A stretch of DNA of 6,896 bases from Chloroflexota bacterium (GTDB lineage Bacteria; Chloroflexota; Limnocylindria; QHBO01), in contig JAGXHP010000117.1 of the NCBI GenBank assembly GCA_024636135.1, positions 1 through 6,896 on the forward strand, in the 5' to 3' direction. Below the pieces are notes generated by a model. The model saw nothing but the letters and a program-made list of their open reading frames with translations. It was not told the origin of the DNA and ran no database searches. Of the stretch, positions 1 to 6,896 are shown piece after piece. Positions within the stretch are counted from its first letter, which is position 1; each line of letters opens with the position of its first letter. A program made the translations under genes and the position numbers.

Positions 1-171
1 CCCCCGGCCTACAACTTCGACCGCCTGCCCCCGATCCACTCGGAGCGACCGCTCTTCTTCCTGACCCATGGGCATGGCCACGCGGCGGCTCGCCCGGAGG
101 ATCTCGAGGAGGAGCCGGACGGCGAGATCCAGGCCGGCGATGTCGAGCGTCGGGAGGATCCCCTGGTATGA
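1..171 (+). CDS. ctaD: Cytochrome c oxidase subunit I, C-terminal fragment
   Basis: The last 56 codons of a gene entering from the left edge are read in frame 1 and end at TGA 169-171. The fragment begins PPAYNFDRLPPIHSERPL, matching the segment after the last transmembrane helix of haem-copper oxidase subunit I, where P-x-x-NF followed by P and then RPL/DPLW-like residues is common. After this comes a hydrophilic, acidic tail with an HGHGH cluster, likely a cytoplasmic extension. No catalytic residue falls inside the fragment, so the assignment rests on this tail plus the subunit III gene directly after it. Subunit I would carry haem a and the haem a3-CuB centre that reduces oxygen and pumps protons. 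Its stop overlaps the next start (ATGA 168-171), which suggests translational coupling. A fused subunit I cannot be excluded from the tail alone. Confidence 0.8.
   Translation, partial: PPAYNFDRLPPIHSERPLFFLTHGHGHAAARPEDLEEEPDGEIQAGDVERREDPLV
152..158 (+). promoter_or_regulatory. Shine-Dalgarno site for subunit III
   Basis: GGGAGGA lies inside the end of the subunit I gene, about ten bases before ATG 168. It supports that start and independent ribosome loading in addition to the ATGA coupling. Confidence 0.6.
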
Positions 172-791
172 GCGCGCGAACGATGCAGGCTCACCCCGCC
201 GGCGAGCACGAGGCTGCGACCGCCATTCAGCACGGCGGATCGGGGATGCCGACGGCGCTGCTCGGCATGCTGCTCTTCATCGCCAGCGAGGTGATGTTCT
301 TCGGCGGCCTGTTCGCCACCTACTTCAACGCCCGAGCCACGACGCCCGGACCGTGGGGTCCACCGGAGGGCGCGCACGAGCTGGACCTTGCGCTGGCCGG
401 CGCGCTGACCGTCATCCTCGTTGCCTCGAGCTTCACGATGCAGTTCGGCGTGTGGGCCATCCGGCGCGGCGATACCGGCAAGCTGAAGATGTGGACCGGC
501 ATCACGCTGGTGCTCGGCGTCCTGTTCCTCATGGGCCAGCTGTACGACTACAGCGAGCTCGGCTTCGGGATCGCGGACGGCGTGTTCGGCACCACCTTCT
601 ATACGCTCACCGGCTTCCACGGCGCACACGTCTTCGGCGGCGCGGTGGGCCTGACGATCATCCTCGCGCGTGCCCTGCGCGGGCAGTTCAGCGCGAAGAA
701 CCACGTCGCGGTCGAGGCGGTCAGCATGTACTGGCACTTCGTCGACGTCGTGTGGATCGGCGTCTTCTCCACCATCTACCTGCTGCGCTAG
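168..791 (+). CDS. ctaE: Cytochrome c oxidase subunit III (short five-helix form)
   Basis: This 207-residue integral membrane subunit of an aa3-type terminal oxidase has no metal centre; the family stabilises subunit I and proton uptake. Diagnostic stretches are LLFIASEVMFFGGLFATYF (35-53, with the conserved membrane Glu41), GFHGAHVFGGAVGL (149-162) and SMYWHFVDVVWIGVFSTIYL (186-205). Five hydrophobic helices are visible at about 28-54, 73-97, 107-128, 146-168 and 185-205. The first two helices of the seven-helix mitochondrial/proteobacterial form are absent, and the length matches the short form known from Bacillus and actinobacteria. The N-terminal 26 residues are hydrophilic. The ATG start overlaps the subunit I stop and has a GGGAGGA site upstream. 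Gene order I-III-small subunit is classic for ctaD-ctaE-ctaF. The paralogous quinol oxidase subunit is less likely given the neighbours, but the donor subunit II is outside the window. Confidence 0.93.
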   Translation: MSARTMQAHPAGEHEAATAIQHGGSGMPTALLGMLLFIASEVMFFGGLFATYFNARATTPGPWGPPEGAHELDLALAGALTVILVASSFTMQFGVWAIRRGDTGKLKMWTGITLVLGVLFLMGQLYDYSELGFGIADGVFGTTFYTLTGFHGAHVFGGAVGLTIILARALRGQFSAKNHVAVEAVSMYWHFVDVVWIGVFSTIYLLR

Positions 792-803
792 GGACCGATA
801 CCC

Positions 804-1151
804 ATGCCCGATACCGCCTTCGGCTACCTCATCCTCGGCATCGGCATCCTCGTGGTGCTGGGCGTGGTCTTCGCGATCTCGTCTCGTGCCGGGGCCGCCG
901 GGGGTCGTCCCACGCCGCCGCGCGGCGTCCACCTTCCGGCACCCAGCTACCTTCCGGTCGTGATGTCGGTCGGCATGGCACTGCTCGGATCCGGGCTCGT
1001 CTTCCGCGCCGAGGAACAGCTGGCCAACCCCTTCCTGGCGATCCCGGGACTGCTCGTGCTCGTCCTCGGCATCGTGGCCTGGATCCGCGCGGCGAACCAC
1101 GAGTGGCACGATACGGAGCGTGGCTCGCACGACGACGCCGCCGCGCACTGA
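804..1151 (+). CDS. Small oxidase-associated membrane protein, subunit IV-like
   Basis: This 115-residue membrane protein sits 12 bases after subunit III, with AGGGA at 790-794 about nine bases before its ATG. Three hydrophobic segments are visible at about 6-26, 49-67 and 75-94. Between the first two is a Pro/His linker, PPRGVHLPAPSYLP (38-51), and the C-terminus is hydrophilic and rich in His and Asp. Position, size and topology are those expected for the small fourth subunit of bacterial aa3 oxidases (CtaF-type), and H-x-P-x-P-S linkers before a helix occur in small oxidase-associated proteins. That family diverges fast and I do not see a decisive signature, so the assignment is positional inference. 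It could also be an oxidase assembly factor. The third helix is followed by WIRAANHEWHDTE, a Trp/Glu-rich edge seen at membrane interfaces. Confidence 0.65.
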   Translation: MPDTAFGYLILGIGILVVLGVVFAISSRAGAAGGRPTPPRGVHLPAPSYLPVVMSVGMALLGSGLVFRAEEQLANPFLAIPGLLVLVLGIVAWIRAANHEWHDTERGSHDDAAAH

Positions 1152-1154
1152 GGG
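1150..1154 (+). promoter_or_regulatory. Shine-Dalgarno-like GAGGG before the thioredoxin gene
   Basis: GAGGG overlaps the stop of the subunit IV-like gene and lies four bases before ATG 1159. It favours that ATG over the in-frame GTG at 1120, which would extend the protein by 13 residues back into the preceding gene. Confidence 0.45.
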
Positions 1155-1158
1155 TCCA

Positions 1159-1728
1159 ATGGACGCCGCGGCCGGCGCCGAGCCCCGGCGTCCTGCGTTG
1201 GGCAGCCTCGGGTTGCCGTACCTGATCGCGGCGGCAACGGTGCCGCTGGCGCTGCTGGTGCTGCTGGGCGCGCTGGTTGTCAGTCGCGGTGCGGTGGGGA
1301 CTCCGACCGCCATCGGCCGCATGGCTCCCGACTTCACCGTCGCCGATCTCGACGGCAACGCGCTGCGTCTCGCGGACCTCCGCGGCCGACCGGTGATCGT
1401 GAACTTCTGGGCCAGCTGGTGCGGGCCGTGCGTCGAGGAGTTCCCTCTGCTTCGCGGCGCAGCTGCAGCCCACGCCGATGACGGCCTCGCGGTCGTCGGG
1501 ATCGTGTTCCGCGACCGATCGGAGGCCGCGCGGGACTTCATGGCTCGCAACGGCGCCACGTGGCCGGCGGCGATGGATCCCGGCGAACGCGTGGCCGGCG
1601 ACTATGGCATCCTCGGCGCGCCCGAGACCTACTTCATCGGCCGCGATGGGACTATCGTGGCACGACAGATCGGGCAGATCTCGGCGACCTCGCTGAACGA
1701 GAAGCTGGCCGCCATCATCGAGGAGTGA
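1159..1728 (+). CDS. Membrane-anchored TlpA/CcmG-type thiol-disulfide oxidoreductase
   Basis: This 189-residue protein has an N-terminal membrane anchor (about 18-41) and an extracytoplasmic thioredoxin-fold domain (about 50-189). The domain opens with the TlpA/ResA hallmark APDFTVADLDG, followed by the redox site FWASWCGPC (Cys88 and Cys91). The segment YGILGAPETYFIGRDG (149-164) carries the cis-Pro (Pro155) in the GAPET form typical of CcmG/DsbE. Family members use reduced Cys pairs on the outer face of the membrane to reduce apocytochrome c haem-binding Cys residues or the CuA-site Cys of oxidase subunit II. Placement right behind oxidase subunits makes either role plausible, and CuA or cytochrome c maturation is inferred rather than shown. 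ATG 1159 was chosen because of the GAGGG before it; GTG 1120 in the same frame is the alternative. No CcdA-like reductant partner is in the window. Confidence 0.88.
   Translation: MDAAAGAEPRRPALGSLGLPYLIAAATVPLALLVLLGALVVSRGAVGTPTAIGRMAPDFTVADLDGNALRLADLRGRPVIVNFWASWCGPCVEEFPLLRGAAAAHADDGLAVVGIVFRDRSEAARDFMARNGATWPAAMDPGERVAGDYGILGAPETYFIGRDGTIVARQIGQISATSLNEKLAAIIEE
1720..1725 (+). promoter_or_regulatory. Shine-Dalgarno site for the 57-residue membrane protein
   Basis: GAGGAG lies in the last codons of the thioredoxin gene, five bases before ATG 1731. This well-spaced site is the main support for the short gene that follows being translated from that ATG. Confidence 0.6.
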
Positions 1729-1730
1729 TC

Positions 1731-1904
1731 ATGGAGAGCAACGTTCCGGCGACGCGTGACCAGACGGACCAGCCCGGGACCGAGCGCCCTGCGCTTGCGC
1801 CATCGCGGCCGCTGAGCGTGGCCCTCATGCCCCTGGCGCTCGTCACCTTCATCGTCCTCGCCCTGACCATCGCCGCCTGGACCTTCCTGGCCGCCGCCAC
1901 ATGA
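1731..1904 (+). CDS. Small single-helix membrane protein of unknown function
   Basis: This is a 57-residue protein, MESNVPATRDQTDQPG... at the N-terminus, with a hydrophilic Pro/Thr-rich first half (1-27) and one strong hydrophobic helix (about 28-55, SVALMPLALVTFIVLALTIA at its core), ending almost immediately after the membrane segment. I do not recognise the family. Reality is supported by a GAGGAG ribosome site five bases upstream, by a two-base gap to the thioredoxin gene, and by its stop overlapping the ABC ATPase start (ATGA 1901-1904). The overlap suggests that its translation feeds that of the ATPase. It could be a small oxidase or transporter accessory subunit, or mainly a translational coupler. 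CcmD-like proteins are of similar size and layout, but I see no sequence feature that proves this. Confidence 0.65.
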   Translation: MESNVPATRDQTDQPGTERPALAPSRPLSVALMPLALVTFIVLALTIAAWTFLAAAT

Positions 1905-2812
1905 CCCTGGCCGACGCGGCGATCGACCTGCGCGGCCTACGCAAGACCTACGGTTCGCTCGAGGCGGTTCGCGGGATCGACCTGCGCGTCGAGCGTGGCG
2001 AGGTCTTTGCCCTGCTCGGCCCGAACGGCGCGGGCAAGACGACGACCGTCGAGATCCTCGAGGGGCATCGCACCCGCACAGCGGGTGAGATCAGCGTGCT
2101 TGGACATGATCCGGGGCGGAACGAGCCGGCTTTGAAGCGGCGGGTCGGGATCGTGCTCCAGCAGACCGGGGTGGACCTCTACCTCACGGTCCGCGAGGTC
2201 GTCGAGATGATCGCCGGCTACTACCCGGCGCCGCGCGACGTGGACGAGGTGATCGGTCTCGCCGGCCTCACCGAGCAGCGCGACCAGCGGGTGAAGAAGC
2301 TTTCCGGAGGGCAGCGACGTCGCGTCGACCTCGCCGTGGCGCTGGCGGGCGACCCGGAGCTCCTGTTCCTCGACGAGCCGACCACCGGATTCGACCCGTC
2401 GGCACGGCGCCAGGCATGGGAGACGGTCCGCGGCTTGACGGCCCTTGGCAAGACGATCTTTCTGACCACGCACTTCATGGACGAGGCCCAGGCCCTGGCG
2501 GATCGCCTCGCGATCATCGCGGACGGGCAGATCGTCGCCTCGGGAACCGCGGACGAGCTCATCGGCGCAACGTCGGCGGCGACCAGGATTCGCTTCCGGC
2601 TCCCCGACGGCGCCATCCCGCCCGATGCCGCTGGCGCTCGGGTGGCGGGCTCGGCATGGGAAATCGAGACCGACGCGCCGACCCGCGCGCTGAACCTCCT
2701 GACCGGCTGGGCACTCGAGACCGAGACACCCATCGGCGATCTCGAGGTCAACCGGCGCTCCCTCGAGGACGTCTACCTCCAGCTCACCGCCGATGCGGAG
2801 GCGACCGAATGA
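1901..2812 (+). CDS. ABC-2 type transporter ATP-binding protein
   Basis: This 303-residue cytoplasmic ATPase of the DrrA/CcmA/NodI-like group powers the permease encoded next. All nucleotide-binding elements are intact: Walker A GPNGAGKT (40-47), Q-loop at Gln87/Gln88, signature LSGGQ (134-138), Walker B LLFLDEP (154-160, catalytic Glu159), D-loop TTGFDP (161-166) and switch His191. Residues 225-303 form the C-terminal extension typical of this exporter group, with the common ending RRSLEDVYLQLT (285-296). The start ATG overlaps the stop of the 57-residue gene and has no good ribosome site of its own, pointing to coupled translation. The substrate cannot be read from the sequence: drugs, lipids, polysaccharides and haem or copper maturation factors are all handled by relatives. 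The oxidase context makes a cofactor or assembly role an attractive guess only. Confidence 0.93.
   Translation: MTLADAAIDLRGLRKTYGSLEAVRGIDLRVERGEVFALLGPNGAGKTTTVEILEGHRTRTAGEISVLGHDPGRNEPALKRRVGIVLQQTGVDLYLTVREVVEMIAGYYPAPRDVDEVIGLAGLTEQRDQRVKKLSGGQRRRVDLAVALAGDPELLFLDEPTTGFDPSARRQAWETVRGLTALGKTIFLTTHFMDEAQALADRLAIIADGQIVASGTADELIGATSAATRIRFRLPDGAIPPDAAGARVAGSAWEIETDAPTRALNLLTGWALETETPIGDLEVNRRSLEDVYLQLTADAEATE
2797..2801 (+). promoter_or_regulatory. Shine-Dalgarno site for the ABC permease
   Basis: GGAGG lies in the last codons of the ATPase gene, seven bases before ATG 2809. It fixes that ATG as the permease start, although the open frame runs back to 2416. Confidence 0.65.
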
Positions 2813-3549
2813 ACGGCCTCGCCCTGGCCCTGCGCCAGATTCGCTATGAGAACCGTGCGTTCTGGCGCAATCCGCCCGCGGCGTTCTTCACGTTCGCGTT
2901 CCCACTGATCTTCATGGTGATCTTCAACGTCCTGTTCGGGGAGGGGGCGTCGGCCTTCTTCACGCCGGCGATCATCGTCTTCAGCGTGATCACCGCGACG
3001 TACACGAACCTCGCCATGACGGTGACGATCGCCCGGGACGAGGGAATCCTCAAGCGCATCCGTGGCACGCCGCTGCCCCCGTGGGCGTATCTCGCGGGAC
3101 GCATCGGCCACGCAATCGTCATCGGGTTCCTTCTGGTCGTCATCGTGGCCGGGTTCGGTGCGATCGCCTACGGGGTCGAGATCCCGTGGGCGGTGATGCC
3201 CACGGTGCTGCTCGTCCTCGTGGTGGGGTCCGCCTCGTTCTCGGCGATCGGGCTGGCAGTGACCGGCCTGATTCCGAACTCGGACGCTGCCCCGGCCGTG
3301 GTGAACGCCACGATCCTGCCCGTCCTGTTCATCAGCAACGTCTTCATCCCGATCGAGAACGCGCCGGCCTGGGTCGACGCGGTGAGCCACATTCTCCCCG
3401 TGCGCCACTTCGCCGATGCGATGCTGGGCCTGTACGCGGCGGGCAGCGCGGCCGACTTCCCGTGGCAGGAGCTCGGCGTGATGGCCGGATGGGGGCTCAT
3501 CGGCGTGATCGGTGCCCTTCGATTCTTCAGCTGGGAGCCCCGGCGGTAG
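2809..3549 (+). CDS. ABC-2 type transporter permease
   Basis: This 246-residue polytopic membrane protein is the channel half of the exporter encoded with the preceding ATPase. Six hydrophobic segments are visible at about 24-43, 50-73, 99-122, 128-153, 166-183 and 222-240. The cytoplasmic loop after helix 2, ARDEGILKRIRGTPLPPWAY (75-94), is the family's best-conserved element: charged residues, then R-x-TPLP, which contacts the ATPase. The segment LPVLFISNVFIPIENAPAW (170-188) is the usual late helix and re-entrant turn of ABC-2 permeases. The short N-terminal amphipathic stretch (about 1-22) also fits. Length is normal for the DrrB-like group. The start overlaps the ATPase stop (ATGA 2809-2812) and has GGAGG seven bases upstream, so the two subunits are probably made in fixed ratio. 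Confidence 0.92.
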   Translation: MNGLALALRQIRYENRAFWRNPPAAFFTFAFPLIFMVIFNVLFGEGASAFFTPAIIVFSVITATYTNLAMTVTIARDEGILKRIRGTPLPPWAYLAGRIGHAIVIGFLLVVIVAGFGAIAYGVEIPWAVMPTVLLVLVVGSASFSAIGLAVTGLIPNSDAAPAVVNATILPVLFISNVFIPIENAPAWVDAVSHILPVRHFADAMLGLYAAGSAADFPWQELGVMAGWGLIGVIGALRFFSWEPRR

Positions 3550-3552
3550 GCG

Positions 3553-3979
3553 ATGGGCACCCGTGCGTTGGCCATCGGGCTCGGGATTCTGCTCACTGGC
3601 TGCTTCGCCACGGTCCAGCGGATCGAGGAAGCACCGGCGCAGCCCGTCGGGCCCCAGGCCGTGGGACCGCAGCTCATGCTGGAGGTCACCAATCGATCGA
3701 CGGACCCGGTCGAGGTCGAGTACGAGTTCGAGGCCGATTCGTCCAGCGGCGGGGGAACCGCCAGCGTATCGGGGTGCGAACGCCTGCTCGTGCAGTTCGG
3801 GGAGGTCGGTGGGACGCTGCGCATTTCAACCGGGGGAGAGGTGATCGACGAATCCCGCGTGCAGCCGGGGATCCCGTCGAACAGCTACCTGGTGGCGACG
3901 ATCGAGATCGGAGCCGACGGCGCATCGGAGATCACCGGCCGCCGGATCGCCCAGGAGGTCCGAGACCCGGTCCAGCCAG

Positions 3980-3999
<20 letters not shown>
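3553..3999 (+). CDS. Predicted small lipoprotein of unknown function
   Basis: This 148-residue product has a lipoprotein signal: a short basic start, hydrophobic core to about residue 13, then lipobox LTGC (14-17) with Cys17 as the lipidated residue. The mature part begins with a Pro/Gln-rich linker (26-40), followed by alternating hydrophobic and polar stretches such as MLEVTNRSTDPVEVEYEF (42-59), consistent with a small beta-sandwich outside the cell. Two further cysteines, Cys75 and Cys147, could form a disulfide. I do not recognise the family. The gene begins three bases after the permease stop, so it is probably the last gene of the operon and may act with the transporter or oxidase at the membrane surface. 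The ribosome site is poor, suggesting coupling. Its last 20 bases overlap the 3' end of ispG on the other strand. Confidence 0.75.
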
Positions 4000-5221
<1,222 letters not shown>

Positions 5222-5308
5222 GTCCTTCCATGGTAGAGCGCGGCCACCGGACCGGCACGCGGCATGCACCGTCGCACCGGCGTGGACGACGAGTGGGGGC
5301 CGGAATCG
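5222..5308. promoter_or_regulatory. Divergent intergenic region between ispG and the receiver gene
   Basis: This 87-base gap must hold the ispG 5' region and probably the start of the receiver transcript. On the minus strand GGAAGG (5224-5229) lies only two bases before the ispG ATG, an unusually short spacing. On the plus strand a G-run (5295-5299) is the only ribosome-site candidate for ATG 5309. I found no convincing -35/-10 pair on either strand and no clear operator palindrome. The region shrinks to 42 bases if the receiver starts at ATG 5264. Confidence 0.35.
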
Positions 5309-5704
5309 ATGACAGCGTTGCGCCAGGTGTGGATCGTGGAGGACGAGATGGCCGCGGCCACCCTCGCCGCCGATGTTTGCCAGGCGAACGGCGCAGCACC
5401 ATCGGTCTTTCGCATGCCGATGGCGTTCCTCGCGGCGCTCCGGACCGCTCCCGCGCCCGACGTGGTGATCCTCGATTGGCGGCTCGAGCACGAGCTGAGC
5501 GCCGCGCTCTTCCTCGCGACGCGCCATCGGTACCCCGGTCTGCCCGTCATCTACTGGACCGGGAGCTCGGCCGACGACCTGCCGGCGATGATCCGCGAGG
5601 ACCGCATGACGGTGATCGTGGACAAGGCATCGGGTGCGACCGCCTTCGAGGAGGCACTGGAGTGGGCTGTCGCCCGCCCGGATGGGGACGCACGCACGGG
5701 CTAG
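5309..5704 (+). CDS. Stand-alone response regulator receiver-domain protein
   Basis: This is a 131-residue single receiver domain (REC) without an output domain. The acidic pocket is in VWIVEDE (Glu11, Asp12), the phospho-acceptor is Asp56 in VVILDWRL, the conserved Thr is Thr84 in IYWTGSS, and the conserved Lys is Lys106 in VIVDKASG. The numbering almost coincides with CheY and Spo0F, so the domain is complete and phosphorylation-competent by inspection. It probably signals by protein contact or passes phosphate in a relay; no histidine kinase or target is in the window, so its input is unknown. The loop after Asp56 lacks the usual Gly-rich pattern, an individual deviation. ATG 5309 places the first strand directly at the N-terminus; ATG 5264 would add 15 non-family residues and has no ribosome site. 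It is convergent with the fabF-like gene and shares a CTAG stop with it. Confidence 0.85.
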   Translation: MTALRQVWIVEDEMAAATLAADVCQANGAAPSVFRMPMAFLAALRTAPAPDVVILDWRLEHELSAALFLATRHRYPGLPVIYWTGSSADDLPAMIREDRMTVIVDKASGATAFEEALEWAVARPDGDARTG

Positions 5705-6896
5705 TCGTGTCGTGCCAGGACGAGCGCCGCGTTCATGCCACCGAACCCGAACGAGGTCGACAGGGCGGCATCAACGGACTCCGGCGTGGCCTCCCGCAGA
5801 ATGCGGAGGTCGACGTCGGGATCCTGCGTCTCGAGGTTGCAGGTGCCCGGCAGGATCCCGCGATCGATCGCCATCGCCGTGATCGCGGCCTCGATGGCCC
5901 CTGACGCGCCCAAGGCATGTCCGTAGAGGCCCTTGGTGCCCGATACCGGGATTTCGTCGGCAACGTCGCCGAGTGCTGCCCGAATGGCTCGCGCCTCGGC
6001 CGGCTCGTTGAGTGGCGTGCTCGACGCGTGGGCGTTGATGTAGCCGATGCGGCCCGCGTCGATCCCGGCGTCCGCGATCGCCGTGCGCGCGGCGCGCGCC
6101 GCATCGCGTCCATCGGGACGAGGCGCGGTCATGTGGTACGCGTCGTTGCTGGCCCCGTATCCGACGACCTCGGCGATCACCCGCGCGCCTCGCGCCAGCG
6201 CGGCCTCGCGCTCCTCGAGTGCCAGCACCGCGGCACCCTCGCTCATCACGAACCCGTCGCGCCCGACATCGAACGGACGAGACGCGTGCTCCGGATCGTC
6301 GTTGCGCTGGGACAGCACGCGGATCATGGCAAAGGCGCCGAAGGTGAGCGGTGCCAAGGGTGCCTCCGAGCCACCCGCCAGCGCCGCGTCCACGGTGCCG
6401 CTGCGGATTGCCTCGAGTGCCTGGCCGATGGCCACTGCCCCCGACGCGCAGGAGTTGGCGTTTCCCACCGCCGGCCCGGTCAGGCCGAGGTCGATGGCGA
6501 TGTTGCTGGCTCCCGCCCCGCCGAACACGGCCAGGGCCAGGGTCGGTGCCACCCCCCGCACGCCCCGGGCGACATACGCGGCATGCTGCTCCTCGCCAAA
6601 GGCGGTGCCGCCCAGCGCCGAGCCGATGAAGACGCCGGTCCGCTCACCCGCGTGCGCCTCGAGCTTGGCGCTCTGGTATGCCTGGCGGGCCGCGACGACC
6701 GCCAGTGCACTGAACCGATCCAGCCGCCGCGCTCGGCGCGCCTCGAGGTGGTCGGCGGGGTCGAAGTCGTCGATCTGGGCCGCGATCTGGGAGGGGAATG
6801 GGCCGGCGTCGAACCGGTCGATGCGCCGCACCGCCGACGCATTGGCCATCACCCCGTCCCACAGGCCGCTCGCGCCGGTCCCGATCGGGGTAACGG
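5701..6896 (-). CDS. fabF: Beta-ketoacyl-ACP synthase II (FabF-type), N-terminus cut
   Basis: This gene runs off the right edge, leaving 397 codons plus stop TAG. It would catalyse decarboxylative condensation of malonyl-ACP with acyl-ACP in fatty acid elongation. The visible protein starts VTPIGTGASGLWDGV, where family members have about 13 residues before it, so only the extreme N-terminus is missing. The thiolase-fold active site is complete: nucleophile Cys in NSCASGA (codon 6448-6450), His in NAHASSTP (6028-6030), and His in GTKGLYGHALGASGA (5917-5919) with the conserved Lys before it. The C-terminal FGFGGMNAALVL loop carries the gatekeeper Phe. FPSQIAAQIDDFDP near the start is also typical of FabF. 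The usual His of GAHAIG after the nucleophile is Val here. No acpP, fabD or fabG is visible, so a paralogue for a specialised lipid or polyketide-like product cannot be excluded. Confidence 0.93.
   Translation of the reverse strand, partial: VTPIGTGASGLWDGVMANASAVRRIDRFDAGPFPSQIAAQIDDFDPADHLEARRARRLDRFSALAVVAARQAYQSAKLEAHAGERTGVFIGSALGGTAFGEEQHAAYVARGVRGVAPTLALAVFGGAGASNIAIDLGLTGPAVGNANSCASGAVAIGQALEAIRSGTVDAALAGGSEAPLAPLTFGAFAMIRVLSQRNDDPEHASRPFDVGRDGFVMSEGAAVLALEEREAALARGARVIAEVVGYGASNDAYHMTAPRPDGRDAARAARTAIADAGIDAGRIGYINAHASSTPLNEPAEARAIRAALGDVADEIPVSGTKGLYGHALGASGAIEAAITAMAIDRGILPGTCNLETQDPDVDLRILREATPESVDAALSTSFGFGGMNAALVLARHD

Noticed and set aside
68..1225. Open frame of 385 codons on the plus strand
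   Set aside because: It is out of frame with subunit I, subunit III and the subunit IV-like gene and gives an Arg-rich product with no recognisable motif.
9..1559. Open frame of 516 codons on the minus strand
   Set aside because: It lies antisense to four well-supported genes, its product is low-complexity and rich in Arg, His, Glu and Asp, and it shows no domain. Long antisense frames are expected at this GC content.
2416..2808. N-terminal extension of the ABC permease by 131 codons
   Set aside because: The added part overlaps the ATPase C-terminus and is Arg/Gly-rich. The ATG at 2809 has a good GGAGG and starts the family-like sequence.
5231..5236. TACCAT-like -10 element upstream of ispG on the minus strand
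   Set aside because: It would put transcription start at or past the ribosome site, and no matching -35 element is visible.
5222..5527. N-terminal extension of IspG by 102 codons
   Set aside because: The upstream peptide does not resemble IspG and is antisense to the receiver gene, while MTSITRRS at 5221 aligns with family starts.
5230..5904. Plus-strand frame of 224 codons overlapping the receiver and fabF-like genes
   Set aside because: It is out of frame with the receiver motifs and antisense to FabF, with an Arg/Gly-rich product.

Overview
This is a GC-rich bacterial segment (clearly above 60% GC by eye, third codon positions mostly G or C) that is almost entirely protein-coding. It holds ten genes, two of them cut by the window edges. 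No RNA gene, mobile element, CRISPR array or sizeable repeat was seen. The organism cannot be named from this alone. The short five-helix oxidase subunit III, the small subunit IV-like gene and the ABC-2 pair next to the oxidase would fit a high-GC Chloroflexota- or Actinomycetota-like lineage, but the long-form IspG resembles the proteobacterial clade, so the taxonomic inference is weak.

Region 1 (1-3999, plus strand) is a tightly packed co-directional run: the C-terminal tail of haem-copper oxidase subunit I, subunit III (ctaE-like), a small subunit IV-like membrane protein, a membrane-anchored TlpA/CcmG thioredoxin with a WCGPC site, a 57-residue single-helix membrane protein, an ABC-2 ATPase, its six-helix permease, and a small predicted lipoprotein. 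Three junctions are ATGA start/stop overlaps (168, 1901, 2809) and the others are gaps of 2-12 bases, so an operon is likely. The first four genes make sense together as terminal oxidase assembly and thiol redox maturation. The role of the ABC exporter and lipoprotein is open.

Region 2 (3980-5221, minus strand) is ispG, encoding the [4Fe-4S] enzyme of the MEP isoprenoid pathway. Its 3' end overlaps that of the lipoprotein gene tail-to-tail by 20 bases.

Region 3 (5309-5704, plus strand) is a stand-alone receiver-domain response regulator, divergent from ispG across an 87-base gap. Region 4 (5701-6896, minus strand) is a FabF-type beta-ketoacyl-ACP synthase with a complete Cys-His-His site, missing only its extreme N-terminus. 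It is convergent with the receiver gene, and the two share one CTAG that supplies both stop codons.

Most of the content is conserved metabolism and respiration. I do not see a clear undescribed system. The best candidates for a second look are the oxidase-linked ABC-2/lipoprotein module and the unassigned small membrane proteins.
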